Source: Leifsonia sp. EB41
GTDB taxonomy: Bacteria; Actinomycetota; Actinomycetes; Actinomycetales; Microbacteriaceae
DNA: 64,000 nucleotides
Direction: 5' to 3'
Assembly: GCF_041262565.1 (NCBI RefSeq)
Contig: NZ_JBGCCJ010000001.1
Location: 124,001-188,000, forward strand
The notes beneath the pieces were generated by a model. It was not told where the DNA came from, ran no database searches, and saw nothing but the letters and a program-made list of their open reading frames with translations. Below, in pieces: positions 18,424 through 27,041 of the stretch (position 1 is its first letter; every line of letters starts with the position of its first letter). A program made the position numbers and the translations under genes.

Positions 18424-19833
18424 ATGGCCACCGAGAAGATGACGTCCCTGCAGCTGCGTGTGCTGCTGATCGCGATCCTGGCCAGCTTCGTCGCGTTCCT
18501 CGACGGGGCCGTCATCAACGTGGCGCTGCCCGCGATCGACCGGGAGCTCGGCGGCGGCCTGCCGCTGCAGCAGTGGGTGGTCGACGCCTACCTGGTCACG
18601 CTCGGCTCGTTGATCCTGATCGCCGGGTCGCTCTCGGACGTGTTCGGGCGCAAGCGCATCCTGTACGTCGGGCTGATCGGGTTCGGGATCACGTCGCTGC
18701 TGTGCGCGTTCGCGCCGACCGGGGTGTTCCTGGTGCTGTCGCGGGCCCTCCAGGGTGTGGCGGGGGCGTTGCTCGTCCCCTCCTCGCTGGCCATCATCAT
18801 CTCCCGGTTCGAGGGGCCCGCCCAGGCCAAGGCGATCGGGCGCTGGACGGCGTGGACCGGCATCGCCATGATCGCGGGCCCCGTGGTCGGCGGGTTCTTC
18901 GTCGACGCGCTGTCCTGGCGCTGGGTGTTCGTCATCAACGTGGTCCCGATCGCGGTGACGCTCGTGCTGATGTGGACGCTCGGCGACACCGACAAGGGGA
19001 TGGGCGGCCGCGTCGACATCATCGGTGCGGTGCTCGGGTCGGTCGGTCTGGCCGGGACGGTGTTCGCGCTGATCGAGCAGGGCACCTACGGCTGGGGGAG
19101 CCCGCGGGTCTGGATCCCGTTCGTGGTCGGAGTGCTGTCGCTCGTCGCCTTCTTCATCGTCGAGACGCGGGTGAAGCAGCCGATGCTGCCGCTCGGCCTG
19201 TTCTCGGTGCACAACTTCTGGGTGGGCAACCTGGCCACGGCGTTCGTCTACGGCGCGCTGTCCTTCGGGCCGCTCATGGTGACGCTGTTCCTGCAGCAGG
19301 TCGCCGGGTTCTCGGCGTTCGTCGCGGGCTTCGTGTTCATCCCGTCGACGCTCTGCATGCTGCTGCTGTCCAGCTACTTCGGCGGCCTGGCCGGGAAGTA
19401 CGGCCCCCGGTTCTTCATGGCCGCAGGCCCGATCGTCGCCTCGGCCGGCTTCCTCTGGCTGCTGATGGTCGGGACCGACGTGAACTACTGGTTCGAGCTG
19501 CTGCCCGCTGTCCTGCTGTTCGGCGTCGGGCTCTCGATGACGGTCGCGCCGCTGACCAGCGCGATCCTCGGCTCCATCCACCCGGGCCAGGCGGGCATCG
19601 GCTCCGCGGTCAACAACGCGGTCGCCCGCATCGCCGGCCTGTTGACGGTCGCGATGGCCGGTTTCGTGATCGGCGAGAAGCTGGACGTGGACGGGATGCA
19701 CCGGGCGATGCTCGCGACGGCGGGCCTGCTCATCGTCGGCGGCGTGGTGTCGGCCATCGGCATCCGCAACCACGAGCCGGCCGCCGCGCCGATCGCGGTC
19801 GCGGCGGAGAAGCCTCCCGCTATCCCGAAGTGA
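18424..19833 (+). CDS. MFS transporter, DHA2 (EmrB/QacA) type
   Basis: Proton-driven efflux protein of the inner membrane. The 469-residue protein has about 14 hydrophobic segments. The family motifs are visible: FLDGAVINVALPAID in helix 1, LSDVFGRKRILYVGL (motif A) between helices 2 and 3, SRALQGVAGALLVPSS, and GPVVGGFFVDALSWRWVFVI (motif C, gxxxGPxxGG). ATG at 18424 is preferred to an in-frame ATG 36 nt upstream because it matches the start of related proteins. The substrate is unknown. The 3' end overlaps the convergent UbiA gene by 14 nt. Confidence 0.9.
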   Translation: MATEKMTSLQLRVLLIAILASFVAFLDGAVINVALPAIDRELGGGLPLQQWVVDAYLVTLGSLILIAGSLSDVFGRKRILYVGLIGFGITSLLCAFAPTGVFLVLSRALQGVAGALLVPSSLAIIISRFEGPAQAKAIGRWTAWTGIAMIAGPVVGGFFVDALSWRWVFVINVVPIAVTLVLMWTLGDTDKGMGGRVDIIGAVLGSVGLAGTVFALIEQGTYGWGSPRVWIPFVVGVLSLVAFFIVETRVKQPMLPLGLFSVHNFWVGNLATAFVYGALSFGPLMVTLFLQQVAGFSAFVAGFVFIPSTLCMLLLSSYFGGLAGKYGPRFFMAAGPIVASAGFLWLLMVGTDVNYWFELLPAVLLFGVGLSMTVAPLTSAILGSIHPGQAGIGSAVNNAVARIAGLLTVAMAGFVIGEKLDVDGMHRAMLATAGLLIVGGVVSAIGIRNHEPAAAPIAVAAEKPPAIPK

Positions 19834-20656
19834 TCGACTGGCCGGCCAGGGCCAGCATCGCCACGTCGACGAGCGCGCAGGTCATGATGAGCTGCATGAG
19901 CAGCCGGGTCGGGCTGCGCCGCAGCAGCAGCACGACGCCCGCGACGACCGCCGCCAGCCCGATCACGAGGCCGACGAGGAGCAGCGGGCGCACCGGGAAC
20001 CCGGGGCCGAATGTGATCAGCACGGTCGCCACCCCGAGGCAGCCGAACGCCAGCAGGCCACTGGCCCGCGCGCCGAGGCGGTGCGGAAGGCCGCGGATGC
20101 CGGTGCGGGCGTCGTCGGCGAGGTCGGGCAGCACGTTGGTGACGTGCGCCGCGACGCCGAGCAGCGCGCCGGCCGCGAGGACCCAGGGCGCCGGCCACGC
20201 CGGCTGCTCCTGACCGAGAGTCGCGATGGCGGGCAGGAGCCCGAAGCTCACCGCGAACGGGACGAAGGAGGCGGCGGTCGACTTGAGCCCCAGGTTGTAC
20301 GCCCAGCCGCCCGAAATCGCGACCGCGTGCGCGATCAGCGCGCCGGCGCCGAGGAAGGCGGTGACGGCCAGGGAGAGGGCGAGCGCGACGAACGCTGACG
20401 CGCGCACGAGGCCGAGCGGGACGTCGCCGCGGGCCGCGGGCTTGTCCGCCCGCGCGACCTCCCGGTCCCTGGTGGCGTCGAGCCAGTCGTTGGACCAGCC
20501 GATCGAGAGCTGGCCGAGCAGGATCGCGAGCGCCAGGACGGCGAGCCGTCCGGGCGGGTAGCCGAGGCCGACGCCGAGGCCGACGGCGACGACCGTCACC
20601 ACCGCGGTGGGCCCGGGGTGGCTGGCGAGCAGCAGCGAGATCGGCTTGGACGCCAT
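19820..20656 (-). CDS. UbiA-family prenyltransferase
   Basis: Membrane prenyltransferase of 278 residues with about eight hydrophobic segments. The first Asp-rich motif is NDWLDATRDREVARADKP (Asn56 onward, NDxxDxxxD) and the second is DLADDARTG. Both bind Mg-prenyl diphosphate. The acceptor is unknown; it is not next to menaquinone or heme genes, and resembles stand-alone actinobacterial UbiA proteins. ATG at 20656 lies 6 nt after TACGAT, supporting a leaderless start over an ATG 66 nt upstream. Overlaps the MFS gene tail to tail. Confidence 0.88.
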   Translation of the reverse strand: MASKPISLLLASHPGPTAVVTVVAVGLGVGLGYPPGRLAVLALAILLGQLSIGWSNDWLDATRDREVARADKPAARGDVPLGLVRASAFVALALSLAVTAFLGAGALIAHAVAISGGWAYNLGLKSTAASFVPFAVSFGLLPAIATLGQEQPAWPAPWVLAAGALLGVAAHVTNVLPDLADDARTGIRGLPHRLGARASGLLAFGCLGVATVLITFGPGFPVRPLLLVGLVIGLAAVVAGVVLLLRRSPTRLLMQLIMTCALVDVAMLALAGQSITSG

Positions 20657-20662
20657 TCCGCC

Positions 20663-20668
20663 ATCGTA
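20663..20668 (-). promoter_or_regulatory. -10 element of UbiA gene, leaderless
   Basis: TACGAT on the minus strand is separated from the ATG at 20656 by 6 nt, the dominant spacing for leaderless starts in this window. Confidence 0.45.
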
Positions 20669-20725
20669 GGGCGCGTCACTGCGGGAGAGCGACGGCATGG
20701 CCGGGACTCGCGACAGGAGCACCAG

Positions 20726-20766
20726 TGCAAGCGATTTGCGTTGATCTGCAAGAGTTTGCGTACACT
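20726..20766 (+). promoter_or_regulatory. Promoter and tandem operators of the lacI-type gene
   Basis: Two similar units lie 20-21 bp apart: TGCAAGCGATTTGCGT (20726-20741) and TGCAAGAGTTTGCGT (20747-20761). Each is an imperfect dyad GCAA...TTGC, as expected for LacI-family sites. The second runs into the -10 TACACT (20761-20766), which ends 6 nt before the ATG. A repressor bound here would block its own transcription. Confidence 0.6.
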
Positions 20767-20772
20767 ATCCCC

Positions 20773-21789
20773 ATGTCGAAACGTCTGGCGGAAGTGGCGC
20801 GCAAGGTCGGAGTGAGCGAGGCGACGGTGAGCCGCGTGCTCAACGACAAGCCGGGCGTCTCCGACGCGACCCGGCAGGCGGTGCTGACCGCACTGGACGT
20901 GCTCGGCTACGAACGTCCGAGCAAGCTGCGCGGGGAGCGGGCGCGCCTGGTCGGGCTGGTGCTTCCCGAGCTGCAGAACCCGATCTTCCCGGCCTTCGCC
21001 GAGATCATCGGCGGCGCGCTCGCACAGAACGGCTACACCCCGGTGCTCTGCATGCAGACGGCAGGTGGCATCTCCGAGGCCGACTACGTCGAGCTGCTGC
21101 TGCAGCAGCAGGTGTCCGGCGTCATCTTCGTCGGCGGCGCCTACGCACAGCAGGACGCGTCGCACGAGCACTACTCGCGGCTCACCGAGCTGCACCTCCC
21201 GACGGTGCTGGTCAACGCGCCGGTCGACGCGCTGCACTTCGCCACGGTCTCCTGCGACGACTCCGTGGCCACGGCGCAAGCTCTCGGCCACCTGCGCTCG
21301 CTCGGCCACGAGCGGATCGGGCTGTTGCTCGGGCCGCGCGACCACGTCCCGTCGCAGCGCAAGCTCGCCGCCGCCCGGCGCATCTTCGCCGAGACCGGCC
21401 ACGAGCTCGACGAGGAGCTGGTGGTGCATTCGCTGTACTCGCTGGAGGCGGGACAGGCGGCGGCCGCCCGGCTCCTGAAGGCCGGGGTGACGGCGATCGT
21501 GTGCGCGAGTGACCCGATGGCGCTCGGCGCGATCCGCGCCGTCCGGCGGGCCGGGCTGAGCGTGCCGCGCGACGTGTCGATCGTGGGCTACGACGACTCC
21601 GCGCTGATGAACAGCACGGAGCCTCCGCTGACCACCATCCGGCAGCCGATCGAGCCGATGGGCCGAACCGTCATCGAGCTCCTGCTCCGCCAGATCTCGA
21701 GCGACTCCGCCCTGCGCGACGAGCTGCTGTTCGAGCCGGAGCTGGTCGTGCGCGGGTCGACCGGACCGGCTGCGCACACGGTCTCGTAG
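20773..21789 (+). CDS. LacI-family transcriptional regulator
   Basis: A 338-residue sugar-responsive repressor. The N-terminal helix-turn-helix is canonical (MSKRLAEVARKVGVSEATVS, then RVLNDKPGVSDATRQAVL), with the hinge region before LVGLVLPELQNPIFPAFAE. The rest is the periplasmic-binding-like effector domain, with VSIVGYDDSALMNSTEPPLT near the end. The start ATG lies 6 nt after TACACT, so the mRNA is leaderless. Related CGCAA/TTGCG sites precede both this gene and the GH13 gene, so it probably controls itself and the downstream oligosaccharide uptake locus. Confidence 0.93.
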   Translation: MSKRLAEVARKVGVSEATVSRVLNDKPGVSDATRQAVLTALDVLGYERPSKLRGERARLVGLVLPELQNPIFPAFAEIIGGALAQNGYTPVLCMQTAGGISEADYVELLLQQQVSGVIFVGGAYAQQDASHEHYSRLTELHLPTVLVNAPVDALHFATVSCDDSVATAQALGHLRSLGHERIGLLLGPRDHVPSQRKLAAARRIFAETGHELDEELVVHSLYSLEAGQAAAARLLKAGVTAIVCASDPMALGAIRAVRRAGLSVPRDVSIVGYDDSALMNSTEPPLTTIRQPIEPMGRTVIELLLRQISSDSALRDELLFEPELVVRGSTGPAAHTVS

Positions 21790-21842
21790 CGCAATTCAGC
21801 GCAAAAGTACGCAAACAAATTACGTTCTGTTGAGTTCTTGCG
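21790..21842 (+). promoter_or_regulatory. Helically phased CGCAA operator array before the GH13 gene
   Basis: CGCAA occurs at 21790, 21800 and 21810, exactly 10 bp apart, and the inverse TTGCG at 21838-21842. TACGCAAAC (21808-21816) is the reverse complement of GTTTGCGTA in the lacI-type promoter (20754-20762). Probable binding sites of that regulator controlling the GH13-ABC genes. No firm -10 was chosen. Confidence 0.55.
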
Positions 21843-21917
21843 TCATTCTGTCGCTATAGCTACATTCGGTGAGCAACGCGGCCCGCCCGGGCCGACTTCC
21901 GAAGCGAAGGGCTCACT

Positions 21918-23594
21918 GTGGACCTCTCCGTGCTGGCCGCGACGGCTGCGCATCCCTCACCGCCGGCCGACGATCCGGCGTGGTGGCGCAGCGCGGTCAT
22001 CTACCAGATCTACCCGCGGAGCTTCGCCGACGGGAACGGGGACGGCGTCGGCGACCTGGCCGGAGTGCGGCAGCACCTCGGTTACCTGCGCGACCTCGGG
22101 GTCGACGCGATCTGGTTCACTCCCTGGTACGACTCGCCCCTCGCCGACGGAGGCTACGATGTCGCGGACTACCGCCGGATCAACCCCGCGTTCGGCGACC
22201 TGGCCGAGGCGGAGGCGCTGATCCGGGAGGCGCTGGAGCTCGGCATCCGCACCATCATCGACATCGTCCCCAACCACGTCTCCGACCGGCACCCGTGGTT
22301 CCAGGCGGCGCTGGCGGCCGGCCCCGGCTCGCCCGAGCGCGAGCGGTTCTGGTTCCGGCCCGGCCGCGGCGAGCGCGGCGACGGGCTGCCGACCGGCTGG
22401 GTGTCGAACTTCTCCGGCGACACCTGGACCCGCACGGCGAATCCCGACGGCACGCCGGGGGAGTGGTACCTGCACCTGTTCAGCCAGCAGCAGCCCGACC
22501 TCAACTGGAACCACCCGGACGTCCGGCGCGAGCACGAGGACATCCTGCGGTTCTGGTTCGACCGCGGCGTCGCCGGCGTCCGGATCGACTCGGCCGCCCT
22601 CCTGGTCAAGGATGCGGCGTTGCCGGAGGTGCCGGAGGCGCCCGGCCCTGGCGAGCACCCGAACCAGGACCGCGACGAGCTGCACGACATCTACCGCGGC
22701 TGGCGGGAGCTCGCCGACTCCTACGAGGGCACGCGGGTGCTCGTGGGGGAGCTCTGGCTGCCCGATATCGACCGGTTCGCGAAGTACCTGCGTCCGGACG
22801 AGCTGCACACGGCCTTCAACTTCGACTTCCTCGCCCGGCCGTGGGACGCCGACGAGCTGCGGGCGTCCATCGACCAGACCCTGGCGGCGCACGCTCCGGT
22901 CGGCGCGCCGAGCACCTGGGTGCTCTCCAACCACGACGTGACCAGGCCGGTGACCCGCTACGGGCGGGAGGACAGCTCCTTCGCCTTCGCGACGAAGCGC
23001 AGCGGGACCCCCACCGATCTCGAGCTCGGCCGTCGCCGCTCCCGCGCGGCCGCCCTCCTGACCGCCGCGCTGCCCGGCTCGCTGTACCTGTACCAGGGCG
23101 ACGAGCTCGGCCTCCCCGAGGTGGAAGACCTGCCCGCCGACCGCATCGAGGACCCGATGCACTTCCGCTCCGGCGGCGTCGATCCAGGGCGGGACGGCTG
23201 CCGCGTGCCGCTGCCCTGGCGCGGTACGGCCGCTCCGTTCGGCTTCAGCCCGGACGGCGCGAGCGCAGAGCCGTGGCTCCCGCAGCCGTCGGGCTGGGCC
23301 GCGCTCACGGTCCAGGCGCAGCAGAGCGACCCGGCGTCGATGCTCTGGCTGTACACGCAGGCCCTGCGCATCCGGCGCGCTGAACCCGGCCTCGGCGACG
23401 GGCCCCTCACCTGGATCCCGGCGCCGGAGGGCGTGCTCGCGTTCGCCCGCGGCGACGCCTTCCTCAGCGTCACCAACCTCTCGGCGGCCCCGGTCGCGCT
23501 GCCCGCGCACGCCGCCATCCTGCTCAGCAGCAGCCCGCTCGACGGCGGGATGCTGCCTCCCGACTCCACGGCGTGGCTTCGAACACAGCACTGA
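21918..23594 (+). CDS. GH13 alpha-glucosidase / oligo-1,6-glucosidase
   Basis: Cytoplasmic hydrolase for alpha-glucosidic oligosaccharides; 558 residues, no signal peptide. It starts with the standard WWRSAVIYQIYPRSF. The four GH13 regions are present: DIVPNH, GVRIDSA with nucleophile Asp224, GELWLP with acid/base Glu278, and SNHD with Asp340. Length and layout fit the alpha-glucosidase/oligo-1,6-glucosidase subfamilies; the exact linkage cannot be told. GTG at 21918 is used. It is first in the operon with an ABC importer and lies under the CGCAA array. Confidence 0.93.
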   Translation: MDLSVLAATAAHPSPPADDPAWWRSAVIYQIYPRSFADGNGDGVGDLAGVRQHLGYLRDLGVDAIWFTPWYDSPLADGGYDVADYRRINPAFGDLAEAEALIREALELGIRTIIDIVPNHVSDRHPWFQAALAAGPGSPERERFWFRPGRGERGDGLPTGWVSNFSGDTWTRTANPDGTPGEWYLHLFSQQQPDLNWNHPDVRREHEDILRFWFDRGVAGVRIDSAALLVKDAALPEVPEAPGPGEHPNQDRDELHDIYRGWRELADSYEGTRVLVGELWLPDIDRFAKYLRPDELHTAFNFDFLARPWDADELRASIDQTLAAHAPVGAPSTWVLSNHDVTRPVTRYGREDSSFAFATKRSGTPTDLELGRRRSRAAALLTAALPGSLYLYQGDELGLPEVEDLPADRIEDPMHFRSGGVDPGRDGCRVPLPWRGTAAPFGFSPDGASAEPWLPQPSGWAALTVQAQQSDPASMLWLYTQALRIRRAEPGLGDGPLTWIPAPEGVLAFARGDAFLSVTNLSAAPVALPAHAAILLSSSPLDGGMLPPDSTAWLRTQH

Positions 23595-23616
23595 GCCGCC
23601 GGAGACACCTCACCAC
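23595..23616 (+). repeat. Repeated post-stop element, copy 1
   Basis: The sequence GCCGCCGGAGACACCTCACC plus AC begins at the base after the GH13 stop codon. A copy with one base missing follows the binding-protein gene (25023-25043). The two are on the same strand and in the same relative position. Confidence 0.7.
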
Positions 23617-23641
23617 ACCCACTGAAAGGACAGTTACGACA

Positions 23642-25018
23642 ATGAAGTCACCAAGGACGATCGCGGCCGTCGCCGCGGTCACCATCGCCGGGGTGGGGCT
23701 CCTGGCCGGATGCTCGTCATCCGGCTCGGACTCCAGCGACGGCAAGGTCCACATCACCGTCGCGAGCCTCATCCCCGGCAGCGACAAGGCTGCGTTCAAA
23801 GCCTTCGACGACCGGGTCAAGGAGTTCGAGAAGGCCAACCCGAACATCGTGCTCAAGTCCGAGGAGTACCAGTGGACCGGGCCGACGTTCGCGACGCAGC
23901 TCGCGGGCGGAACGCTGCCTGACGTGTTCAACGTCCCGTTCACCGACTCGCAGTCGCTGCTGCAGGCCGGCCAGCTCGCCGACATCACCGCCGAGGTGAA
24001 CAAGCTGCCGTACGCGAGCAAGTTCAACGAGAACGTGCTCGCGGTCGCCAAGAGCGGGGACAAGATCTACGGGATCCCCTACGGCCCGTACGCGATGGGG
24101 CTGTCGTACAACCGCGACATCTTCCAGAAGGCCGGGCTGGACCCGAACAAGCCGCCGACGACCTGGGACGAGGTCCGCGCGGACGCCAAGATCATCTCCG
24201 AGAAGGTGCCGGGCGTCGCGGGCTACATGCAGATGACGCAGGGCAACACCGGCGGCTGGGAGCTCACCACCACGACGTACGCGCGCGGTGGCCGGATGGA
24301 GACCGTCGAGAACGGCAAGACGAAGGTCACCGCCGACAACCCGGTCACCAAGGACGCGCTGCAGTGGCTGCACGACCTGCGCTGGAGCGACAACTCGGTC
24401 GGCAGCAACTTCCTGCTCGACTGGAGCGGCATCAACCAGGCGTTCGGCGCGGGCCAGATCGCGATGTACCCGTCGGGCTCCGACGTGCTCACCGCCCTGG
24501 TGCAGCAGAACCACGTCGACCCGAAGAGCTACGGCCTCACGATGCTGCCCGTCGACACCAGCGACAAGAACGCGGGCGTGCTCGTCGGGGGCAACGTCGC
24601 GGCGGTCAGCCCGAAGTCGTCGCAGGCGCAGAAGGACGCCGCTGTGAAGTGGATCGACTTCTACTACATGCAGAAGCTCCTCAACCAGGACCAGGCCGTC
24701 GCCGACGCGAAGGTCCTGGCCAAGTCGGGCCAGCCGGTCGGTGTGCCGACGCTGCCGGTCTTCGACAAGGCCACCTACGACCAGAACATGCAGTGGATCA
24801 AGGACGAGGTGAACATCCCGCTCGACAACGTGGCGCCGTTCACCGACAAGATCTTCGACGCCAACCTGGTCCCGGAGCCGAACAAGCACACGCAGGAGCT
24901 GTACGGCGCGCTCGACTCGGTCGTGCAGGCCGTGCTGACGGACAAGAACGCGAACATCGACCAGCTCCTCAGCACGGTTGACAGCAACATCCAGAAGCTC
25001 GTCGACGCCGACAAGTAA
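23642..25018 (+). CDS. ABC transporter sugar-binding lipoprotein
   Basis: Extracellular solute-binding protein (family 1 type) of 458 residues. The lipoprotein signal GVGLLAGCSSSGS places the lipidated cysteine at about residue 24. The mature protein has VNKLPYASKFNENVLAV, the domain-crossing GIPYGPYAMGLSYNRDIF and PPTTWDEVRADAKII, typical of oligosaccharide-binding proteins. ATG at 23642 follows GAAAGGA. It lies between the GH13 gene and two permeases, so it probably delivers alpha-glucosides. A stable hairpin after the gene may raise its mRNA level over the permeases. Confidence 0.93.
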   Translation: MKSPRTIAAVAAVTIAGVGLLAGCSSSGSDSSDGKVHITVASLIPGSDKAAFKAFDDRVKEFEKANPNIVLKSEEYQWTGPTFATQLAGGTLPDVFNVPFTDSQSLLQAGQLADITAEVNKLPYASKFNENVLAVAKSGDKIYGIPYGPYAMGLSYNRDIFQKAGLDPNKPPTTWDEVRADAKIISEKVPGVAGYMQMTQGNTGGWELTTTTYARGGRMETVENGKTKVTADNPVTKDALQWLHDLRWSDNSVGSNFLLDWSGINQAFGAGQIAMYPSGSDVLTALVQQNHVDPKSYGLTMLPVDTSDKNAGVLVGGNVAAVSPKSSQAQKDAAVKWIDFYYMQKLLNQDQAVADAKVLAKSGQPVGVPTLPVFDKATYDQNMQWIKDEVNIPLDNVAPFTDKIFDANLVPEPNKHTQELYGALDSVVQAVLTDKNANIDQLLSTVDSNIQKLVDADK

Positions 25019-25022
25019 CGGC

Positions 25023-25043
25023 GCCGCCGGGACACCTCACCAC
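25023..25043 (+). repeat. Repeated post-stop element, copy 2
   Basis: GCCGCCGG followed by GACACCTCACCAC lies four bases after the binding-protein stop codon and matches 23595-23616 except for one missing A. It directly precedes the hairpin at 25047. Confidence 0.7.
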
Positions 25044-25046
25044 GAC

Positions 25047-25081
25047 GCCGGCGGGATGCGCGCACCACGCATCCCGCCGGC
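25047..25081 (+). promoter_or_regulatory. Intra-operon mRNA hairpin
   Basis: GCCGGCGGGATGCG (25047-25060) pairs perfectly with CGCATCCCGCCGGC (25068-25081) around a 7-nt loop. There is no T run, so it more likely acts as a 3' stabiliser or partial attenuator between binding protein and permeases than as a full terminator. Confidence 0.65.
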
Positions 25082-25103
25082 ACCCCTGCACAGAAAGCCC
25101 CCC

Positions 25104-26033
25104 ATGACTGCGATCGACAGACCCAGCTCCGTCCGCCGGAGGAGCCCCCTCACCTGGGTGCGCGGCGGCGGCCTCAGCACCCTGCTCTTCCTGACCCCGA
25201 TGCTCGTCATCTTCGGCGTCTTCTCCTGGTGGCCCATCGTCCGCAGTGTGGTGATGAGCTTCCAGCACACCAACCTCGTCTCGCCGCCGACCTGGGTGGG
25301 CTGGGACAACTTCGTCCAGGTGGTGAACGACCCGCTGTTCTGGACGGCGGTCGGCAACACCGCCTGGTTCGCCCTCCTCGCGCTCATCCTCGGCTACCCG
25401 GTGCCGCTGGTCGCGGCCGTGCTGATGAGCGAGGTCAAGCGGGCGAAGGGCCTCTACAGCGCGCTGGCCTACCTGCCGGTGGTGGTGCCGCCGGTGGTCG
25501 CCGTGCTGCTCTGGAAGTTCTTCTACGACGCGCGGCCGGACGGCGTGTTCAACACGATCCTCGGCTGGGTCGGCATCCCGCCGCAGCCGTGGATCCAGTC
25601 GGCCACGCAGGCCATGCCCTCCCTCGTCGTCGAGGCCACCTGGGCGGCAGCGGGCGGCACCATCATCATCTACCTGGCCGCGATCACCGGCGTCGCTCCC
25701 GAGCTCTACGACGCAGCGGAGGTGGACGGCGCCGGGATCTGGCAGAAGATCTGGCACGTCACGCTGCCGCAGCTCCGCGCCGTCCTGCTCATCACCCTCA
25801 TCCTGCAGATCATCGGCACAGCGCAGGTCTTCCTGGAGCCCTTCCTGTTCACGGGAGGCGGCCCGGTGAACTCGACGGTCACGATCCTGCTGCTGATCTA
25901 CCGGTACGCGTTCCAGAACTCGCTCGGCGGCGACTACGGCGCCGCGACCGCGCTGAGCCTGATGCTCGCGGCGTTCCTGGCCGTGCTGTCGCTCGTCTAC
26001 TTCCGTCTCACCAAGTCCTGGAGCCAGAATTGA
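25104..26033 (+). CDS. ABC sugar permease (MalF/UgpA type)
   Basis: Inner-membrane permease of 309 residues with six hydrophobic segments, starting after a short basic N-terminus (VRRRSPLTWVRGG). The EAA loop that contacts the ATPase is seen in YDAAEVDGAGIWQKIWHVTL. The ATG at 25104 lies after a weak GAAAG. Its stop codon overlaps the TTG start of the second permease. It pairs with the binding protein at 23642. Confidence 0.93.
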   Translation: MTAIDRPSSVRRRSPLTWVRGGGLSTLLFLTPMLVIFGVFSWWPIVRSVVMSFQHTNLVSPPTWVGWDNFVQVVNDPLFWTAVGNTAWFALLALILGYPVPLVAAVLMSEVKRAKGLYSALAYLPVVVPPVVAVLLWKFFYDARPDGVFNTILGWVGIPPQPWIQSATQAMPSLVVEATWAAAGGTIIIYLAAITGVAPELYDAAEVDGAGIWQKIWHVTLPQLRAVLLITLILQIIGTAQVFLEPFLFTGGGPVNSTVTILLLIYRYAFQNSLGGDYGAATALSLMLAAFLAVLSLVYFRLTKSWSQN

Positions 26034-27025
26034 CCACCTCGACCCAGCTCCCGCCCGAAGTCCGGAAGGTCGTCACCGACGTCGTGGAGGACGGCGACCG
26101 CATCGAGCCGCGCCGCCGCCGCCCGCGGCGCCGGCGTGGCCAGGACTCCGCAGACCGCGGAATCCTCTCGATCTCCGACCGGCGCAAGCGGGGAGTGCGC
26201 TGGGGCAGCAGGAGCGTCAACACCGTTCTGCTGATCGTGCTGCTGATCGTCGGGCTCGGCCCGCTGCTCTGGCTGGCGAAATCGGCGATCACCCCGACCC
26301 AGGACACGCTGGCCACGCCGATGGCGCTCTGGCCGCACGGCGTCGACTGGGCCAACCTCTCGACGGCGTGGTCGACGGTGCACATCGACGTGCAGTTCAT
26401 GAACACGATCTGGGTCGCGGCAGGCTCCTGGGCCATGCAGGTGCTCGTGGCGACGACCGGCGGCTACGCCCTGAGCGTCCTGCGGCCGAAGTACGGCGCG
26501 GTGCTCTATGGACTCATTCTCTGCACGCTGTTCGTGCCGTCCGTGGTGCTGCTCGTACCGCTCTACCTGACCATCCTCGACCCGCCGCTGCTCGGCCAGT
26601 CGCTGATCAACAGGTTCTGGGCGGTGTGGCTGCCCGCGGGAGCCAGCGCGTTCAACCTCGTGCTGGTGAAGCGGTTCTTCGACAACCTGCCGCGCGAGGT
26701 GTTCGAGGCGGCGCGGACCGACGGCGCCGGACCGTTCCGGCTGTTCTGGTCGATCGTGCTGCCGATGTCGAAGCCCATCCTCGGCGTCGTGTCGGTGTTC
26801 GCGATCATCGCGGCGTGGAAGGACTACCTCTGGCCGCTGCTCGTGCTGCGCGACCCGGGCATCCAGCCGCTGTCGGTGCGGTTGCCCACGCTGCAGGCGG
26901 CGATCGAGCTCGACGTGTACCTGGCGGCGCTGGCGATCTCCACGCTCATCCCGATCGTGCTGTTCCTGGTGTTCCAGGGGCTGTTCCTGCGCTCGGCCGG
27001 GCTCGGAGGGGCCGTCAAGGGCTGA
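26030..27025 (+). CDS. ABC sugar permease (MalG/UgpE type)
   Basis: Second permease of the importer, 331 residues with six hydrophobic segments and EAA loop FEAARTDGAGPFRLFWSIVL. The long N-terminal extension is charged and Arg-rich (RIEPRRRRPRRRRG). The start is taken as TTG at 26030 because it overlaps the previous stop (TTGA) and follows GGAG; downstream GTG codons are alternatives. No ATP-binding subunit follows, so a shared ATPase (MsiK/MsmX type) elsewhere in the genome must energise it. Confidence 0.9.
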   Translation: MTTSTQLPPEVRKVVTDVVEDGDRIEPRRRRPRRRRGQDSADRGILSISDRRKRGVRWGSRSVNTVLLIVLLIVGLGPLLWLAKSAITPTQDTLATPMALWPHGVDWANLSTAWSTVHIDVQFMNTIWVAAGSWAMQVLVATTGGYALSVLRPKYGAVLYGLILCTLFVPSVVLLVPLYLTILDPPLLGQSLINRFWAVWLPAGASAFNLVLVKRFFDNLPREVFEAARTDGAGPFRLFWSIVLPMSKPILGVVSVFAIIAAWKDYLWPLLVLRDPGIQPLSVRLPTLQAAIELDVYLAALAISTLIPIVLFLVFQGLFLRSAGLGGAVKG

Positions 27026-27029
27026 GGGT

Positions 27030-27035
27030 TACCAT
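27030..27035 (+). promoter_or_regulatory. -10 element of GH3 gene, leaderless
   Basis: TACCAT ends 6 nt before the ATG at 27042. It favours that ATG over the adjacent GTG at 27039 and suggests the GH3 gene has its own promoter. Confidence 0.45.
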
Positions 27036-27041
27036 CGGGTG

